Part shown: positions 11,723 through 12,365 of the stretch, one piece after another
How positions within the stretch are numbered: the stretch's first letter is position 1
How the letters are laid out: every line of letters starts with the position of its first letter
Assembly: GCF_938030685.1 (NCBI RefSeq)
Contig: NZ_CALHHX010000205.1
Coordinates: forward strand, 1 to 12,365
Direction of reading: 5' to 3'
From: an uncultured Campylobacter sp.
GTDB taxonomy: Bacteria; Campylobacterota; Campylobacteria; Campylobacterales; Campylobacteraceae
DNA: 12,365 nt
Made by a program: the position numbers and the translations under genes
The notes under the pieces: model-generated
Told to the model about the DNA's origin: nothing
The model's input: the letters and a program-made list of their open reading frames with translations, nothing else
Databases searched by the model: none

Positions 11723-12365
11723 ATGAAGTTATCTTACGTTGTGGCGGGGGTTTTGCTATGCGGCGCCTTGAGCGCAGACGATGCTGCGAGCAAGGACGTA
11801 AATTTAGGCACGATAATCGTATCGTCGAATTTTAAAAAATCTATCTTGCAAGAGCCCACGAAGGTGGAGATCGCGGGTAAAGACACTATTTTAGAAAACG
11901 GCGACATCGCAAAATCGCTTTTGAACTTAAGCGGCTTTTCGATGGAGCGCAAGGGCGGAGGCGGCAGCGAGGTTTATTACCGCTCGCAGACGGCGTCCAG
12001 ACTGCCCGTGCTCATCGACGGCAGCACGCTAAACGGCGGCTGCGGCATGCGTATGGATACGCCCATCACCTACATCTCGGCGCAAAACTACAACTCCGTG
12101 CGCATCGTCAAAGGTCCGCAGGACGTCAGATATGGAGCGCTCATCAGCGGCGGTATTTTCTTCGATCGAGATATTTTAAGACTAGATAAAACGCAATTCG
12201 GCGGGAATTTTAGCGTGCTAGGCGGAAGCTTTAGACGCTTCGAAACCGTAGCCGACGCTGTCGTGGGCAATGAATGGGGCAGCTTGCAGATCTCGGGCGG
12301 GCATTATGAAAGCGGCGACTATAAAAGCGGCGGCGGACAGAAAATGCATACACACTATAAACGTA
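11723..12365 (+). CDS. TonB-dependent receptor, OprC/NosA copper type (5' part)
   Basis: The first 214 residues of an outer-membrane TonB-dependent receptor; the gene runs off the window. A signal peptide (1-18, ending LSA) is followed by a TonB-box-like stretch VNLGTIIVSS (26-35) and the plug domain: DIAKSLLNLSGFSMERKG (61-78), VLIDGSTL (96-103) and IVKGPQDVRYG (128-138). The segment NGGCGMRMDTPITYI (104-118) matches the GGC-x-x-RMDPP-x-x-YI signature of the copper receptors OprC and NosA, and C107 with M111 forms the C-x3-M pair that contributes to the Cu(I) site in OprC. The later H-x-M partners would lie downstream or outside this part. Relatives import copper, feeding cuproenzymes such as nitrous oxide reductase or oxidases. 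The ATG follows AAAGGAT by five bases. Family assignment is fairly sure; copper as substrate is inferred from the motif. Confidence 0.8.
   Translation, partial: MKLSYVVAGVLLCGALSADDAASKDVNLGTIIVSSNFKKSILQEPTKVEIAGKDTILENGDIAKSLLNLSGFSMERKGGGGSEVYYRSQTASRLPVLIDGSTLNGGCGMRMDTPITYISAQNYNSVRIVKGPQDVRYGALISGGIFFDRDILRLDKTQFGGNFSVLGGSFRRFETVADAVVGNEWGSLQISGGHYESGDYKSGGGQKMHTHYKR

Noticed and set aside
1..12365. tRNA, rRNA, insertion sequence or phage genes
   Set aside because: No cloverleaf-like segment, no transposase or integrase motif, and no terminal inverted repeats of IS type were seen; the inverted pair at the ends consists of membrane-protein genes, not transposases.

Overview
The window looks like chromosomal DNA of a Campylobacter, most likely one of the moderate-GC oral species (the gracilis / rectus / showae type). 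The reasons are a UvrA and other proteins of epsilonproteobacterial character, a Helicobacter/Campylobacter-type cysteine-rich Sel1 repeat, AAAGGAG-type ribosome binding sites, TATAAT -10 boxes without clear -35 boxes, several D/E-x-N-x-S/T sequons of the PglB type, and a striking excess of AAATTT/GAATTT/GAATTC words in both genes and spacers. The species assignment is inference.

Layout. At the left edge is the 3' end of a Sel1-repeat gene (+) closed by a long hairpin terminator. Next come two minus-strand genes read leftwards from a promoter near 4236: uvrA (nucleotide excision repair) and a 356-residue membrane protein with an N-terminal five-residue repeat. Divergently from uvrA, plus-strand genes run to the right edge: a nucleoside phosphorylase/hydrolase-superfamily protein swollen by two low-complexity insertions; a small polytopic membrane protein; a radical SAM protein of the spore photoproduct lyase (SPL) family with its own promoter; a 362-base spacer without a recognisable gene; an overlapping four-gene run (SDR oxidoreductase, two tandemly duplicated single-pass periplasmic proteins, and a probable AAG-fold DNA glycosylase-like protein); a 368-residue paralogue of the left-hand membrane protein, in inverted orientation; a terminator; and the 5' part of a TonB-dependent receptor of the OprC/NosA copper type.

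How it fits together. Three genes belong to families that act on damaged DNA (UvrA, SPL-type radical SAM, AAG-like protein), so the block has a loose DNA-repair flavour, but only UvrA has a certain function. The 9-kb block is bracketed by an inverted pair of paralogues that share long runs of identical DNA at their 3' ends.

The most unusual signals are: (1) both paralogues carry an array of RAATTY hexamers on an exact 15-bp register, read as an Asn-containing five-residue repeat. RAATTY is the motif methylated by CtsM in C. jejuni, where it marks DNA as acceptable for natural transformation. (2) The tandem pair at 8388-9360 has tails rich in bacterial N-glycosylation sequons (four in one copy, two in the other), and the pair preserves a readable duplication scar at its overlapping start codons. 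(3) The nucleosidase-like and glycosylase-like proteins keep recognisable cores but contain long low-complexity insertions.
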